In this document: positions 11,273 through 12,173 of the stretch, piece by piece | Position numbering within the stretch: position 1 is the first letter of the stretch | Layout of the letters: every line of letters starts with the position of its first letter | Assembly: GCA_028717045.1 (NCBI GenBank) | Contig: JAQUON010000038.1 | Location: 1 to 12,173, forward strand | From: Candidatus Omnitrophota bacterium | GTDB taxonomy: Bacteria > Omnitrophota > Gorgyraeia > Gygaellales > Profunditerraquicolaceae | Reading direction: 5' to 3' | DNA: 12,173 bases | Translations under genes and position numbers: made by a program | The notes under the pieces: generated by a model | Databases searched by the model: none | Told to the model about the DNA's origin: nothing | What the model saw: the letters and a program-made list of their open reading frames with translations, nothing else

Positions 11273-11659
11273 GGTGGCCGGAATTGAACCGGCGTCCTTA
11301 AGACATAAGACAAAAGTCGCTACATGCTTAGTGTACCTTTTACGCTTAACCCCGACGGCTCCGATACGCAAGATACACCGGGGCGCAGCCTTTTTTGAAT
11401 CTCACCCTGGCCTATAAAGGCGGATGTGCCAAGGCCAGCCTGCTTCCGGCTCCCTTTTAGGCCACAGGCAGCCTAAAGAGAGGCCCGCTTAATTAAAAAG
11501 CGGGACTGAAACGCCAGCCGGTACCAATGTTGCCATTGGCATCCGACTAAACACTGGTGTGTTTGCGTTTATAGTTTGCAAGGATTGTTAACGCGGCCCA
11601 CCCTGCGTCCGCGGCATGCTACTTTTGCCCTCAGGCTTAAGTCGAACCCTTTCACCCCC
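11266..11659 (-). ncRNA. ssrA: Transfer-messenger RNA (tmRNA)
   Basis: This 394-nt RNA rescues stalled ribosomes with SmpB: it is charged with alanine and then serves as a short mRNA encoding a degradation tag. The tRNA-like ends match: 5' GGGGGTG with 3' CACCTCC, discriminator A and an encoded CCA. The 3' T-arm GGTTCAATTCC and 5' GGGTTCGAC are hallmarks. A first pseudoknot is visible: stem CGCGG/CCGCG, with GCAGGG (rc 11601-11606) pairing with CCTTGC (rc 11578-11583). Further paired regions follow, such as CTTTAGGC/GGCCTAAAAG. The adjacent upstream gene is smpB, the usual partner. The tag frame is listed separately because its end is unusual. A 36-bp palindrome begins at the 3' end. Confidence 0.95.
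11489..11566 (-). other. Predicted tmRNA tag reading frame
   Basis: The GCA resume codon at 11564-11566 lies 11 nt after the first pseudoknot, close to the distance in E. coli tmRNA, within ATAAACGCAAAC. From it 25 codons run to TAA (11489-11491), starting ANTPVFSRMP and ending SVPLFN. The stop is at the loop edge of hairpin CCCGCTT/AAGCGGG (11484-11504). A GCAA-loop hairpin (CCAATG/CATTGG, 11524-11539) lies within the frame. An earlier GCA (11577-11579) gives ANYKRKHTSV and stop, but its first two bases fall in the pseudoknot stem. Neither reading ends in the usual Leu-Ala-Ala-like residues. Confidence 0.5.
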
Positions 11660-11812
11660 ATTTGTTTAAATTCTAAATCCTAAACCCTAAATCCTAAACA
11701 AATCCAAAATTCCAATGTATTAAACCCCAAACAGGTTCGTTTAAAACATTGGGATTTAGGATTTAGAGCTTGTTTAGAATTTATGGTTTAGTGCTTAAGA
11801 TTTATCCTATTG
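11660..11812. repeat. Heptamer tandem array and foldback between smpB and ssrA
   Basis: Four tandem heptamers occupy 11673-11700: CTAAATC, CTAAACC, CTAAATC, CTAAACA. Two inverted units, GATTTAG twice, lie at 11753-11766. Between them CCAATGT-A-TTAAAC (11712-11725) pairs with GTTTAA-A-ACATTGG (11738-11752). ATTTGTTTA (11660-11668) and TAAACAAAT (11694-11702) also form an inverted pair. The tract occupies the place where the ssrA promoter should be, but no box set there is convincing. Confidence 0.7.
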
Positions 11813-12173
11813 TTATCTTCTTTTGTGCTTCATAGCTCTGCGGATCGAGAGGTCTGCCTCCCGTCGCTTGATATCCTCCCTGCGGTCAAAGAGCCTCTTA
11901 CCCTTGCATAACGCAAGGGTCACCTTCACCAATCCGCGGTCGCTGAAATACACATCAAGGGGTATAAGCGTAAAACCTTTCTGGGCGACCTTGCCGATTA
12001 ACCTGATAATCTGGTTTTTATGCAGCAGGAGTTTTCTTACGCGTGTAGGCTCAACGTTTAAATAACTTGCCTGCTCGTAAGGACTTATATGCGTATTATA
12101 TAAAACCATTTCGTTGCGTTCGATGCGGGCAAAGCTGTCCTTTAAATTCACCTTGCCGTCGCGGATAGACTTG
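11813..12173 (-). CDS. smpB: SsrA-binding protein SmpB (N-terminus beyond window)
   Basis: This RNA-binding protein delivers tmRNA to stalled ribosomes. The window holds about the last 119 residues: the frame is open to the right edge, reading KSIRDGKVNLKDSFARI, so the GTG at 12151 is internal and not the start. Typical motifs: GKVNLKDSFARI, LYNTHISPYEQAS, RKLLLHKNQI, and GFTLIPLDVYFSDRGLVKV leading to LALCKGKRLFDRREDIKRRE. The basic C-terminal tail (SIRRAMKHKRR) is the part that folds into a helix in the mRNA channel. It is followed 153 nt later by ssrA on the same strand. Confidence 0.97.
   Translation of the reverse strand, partial: KSIRDGKVNLKDSFARIERNEMVLYNTHISPYEQASYLNVEPTRVRKLLLHKNQIIRLIGKVAQKGFTLIPLDVYFSDRGLVKVTLALCKGKRLFDRREDIKRREADLSIRRAMKHKRR

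Noticed and set aside
11147..11371. A 74-codon minus-strand frame in the same area
   Set aside because: It overlaps the tmRNA 3' third and the hairpin region, with no ribosome site or recognisable protein.
11226..11417. A 63-codon plus-strand frame starting MFRHPPRLSLMK and reading VAGIEPASL
   Set aside because: It runs antisense to the tmRNA 3' domain; such translations are a well-known artefact of RNA genes.
11673..11700. A true telomere repeat
   Set aside because: There are only four degenerate units in the middle of a bacterial gene pair, with coding sequence on both sides.

Overview
The window reads as a chromosomal segment of a diderm bacterium with peptidoglycan. It encodes lipobox lipoproteins, an AsmA-like inner-membrane anchored protein, glutamate racemase and a cell-wall amidase. 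Nothing in it fixes the taxon. A little-characterised uncultured lineage such as Omnitrophota/PVC is a guess, based on the gene mix and on many short hairpin and heptamer repeats between genes. Almost all genes lie on the minus strand; the exceptions are a recombinase end at the left edge and one small secreted-protein gene.

Layout, left to right. Positions 1-376 hold the C-terminal end of a large serine recombinase whose reading frame runs into the antisense of an intact tRNA-His(GTG) gene (327-404). This looks like the edge of an integrated element lying to the left. Next come a DUF3108-like secreted protein (minus) and a divergent 94-aa secreted protein with a good sigma70 promoter and a bidirectional terminator. 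An AsmA-like protein plus a glycine-zipper lipoprotein follow as a two-gene unit. From 3337 to 4402 there are only tRNA-Arg(TCT), tRNA-Pro(TGG) and dense hairpins and repeats.

From 4403 to 11104 there is one compact minus-strand gene run, in transcription order: lipoprotein amidase, murI, queD, queC, queE, queF, fumarase alpha, fumarase beta, rph, rdgB. Junctions from murI onward overlap or leave 10 nt or less. It joins cell-wall enzymes, the queuosine-precursor route from 6-carboxytetrahydropterin to preQ1, a two-subunit class I fumarase, tRNA 3'-end maturation (RNase PH) and nucleotide-pool cleaning (RdgB). The tRNA-His in the window is one of the four tRNAs that queuosine modifies.

Upstream of that run lie ssrA (tmRNA, 11266-11659) and the 3' part of smpB (cut by the right edge), the usual trans-translation pair. 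The tmRNA tag reading frame predicted from structure ends in an unusual hydrophobic C-terminus.

No new multi-gene system is evident. The most unusual material is non-coding: heptamer tandem repeats in three places (one inside a fumarase gene), a family of hairpin repeats carrying CGAGGAGCTAA, inverted repeats that overlap the 5' ends of two tRNA genes, and a perfect 36-bp palindrome that includes the tmRNA 3' end.
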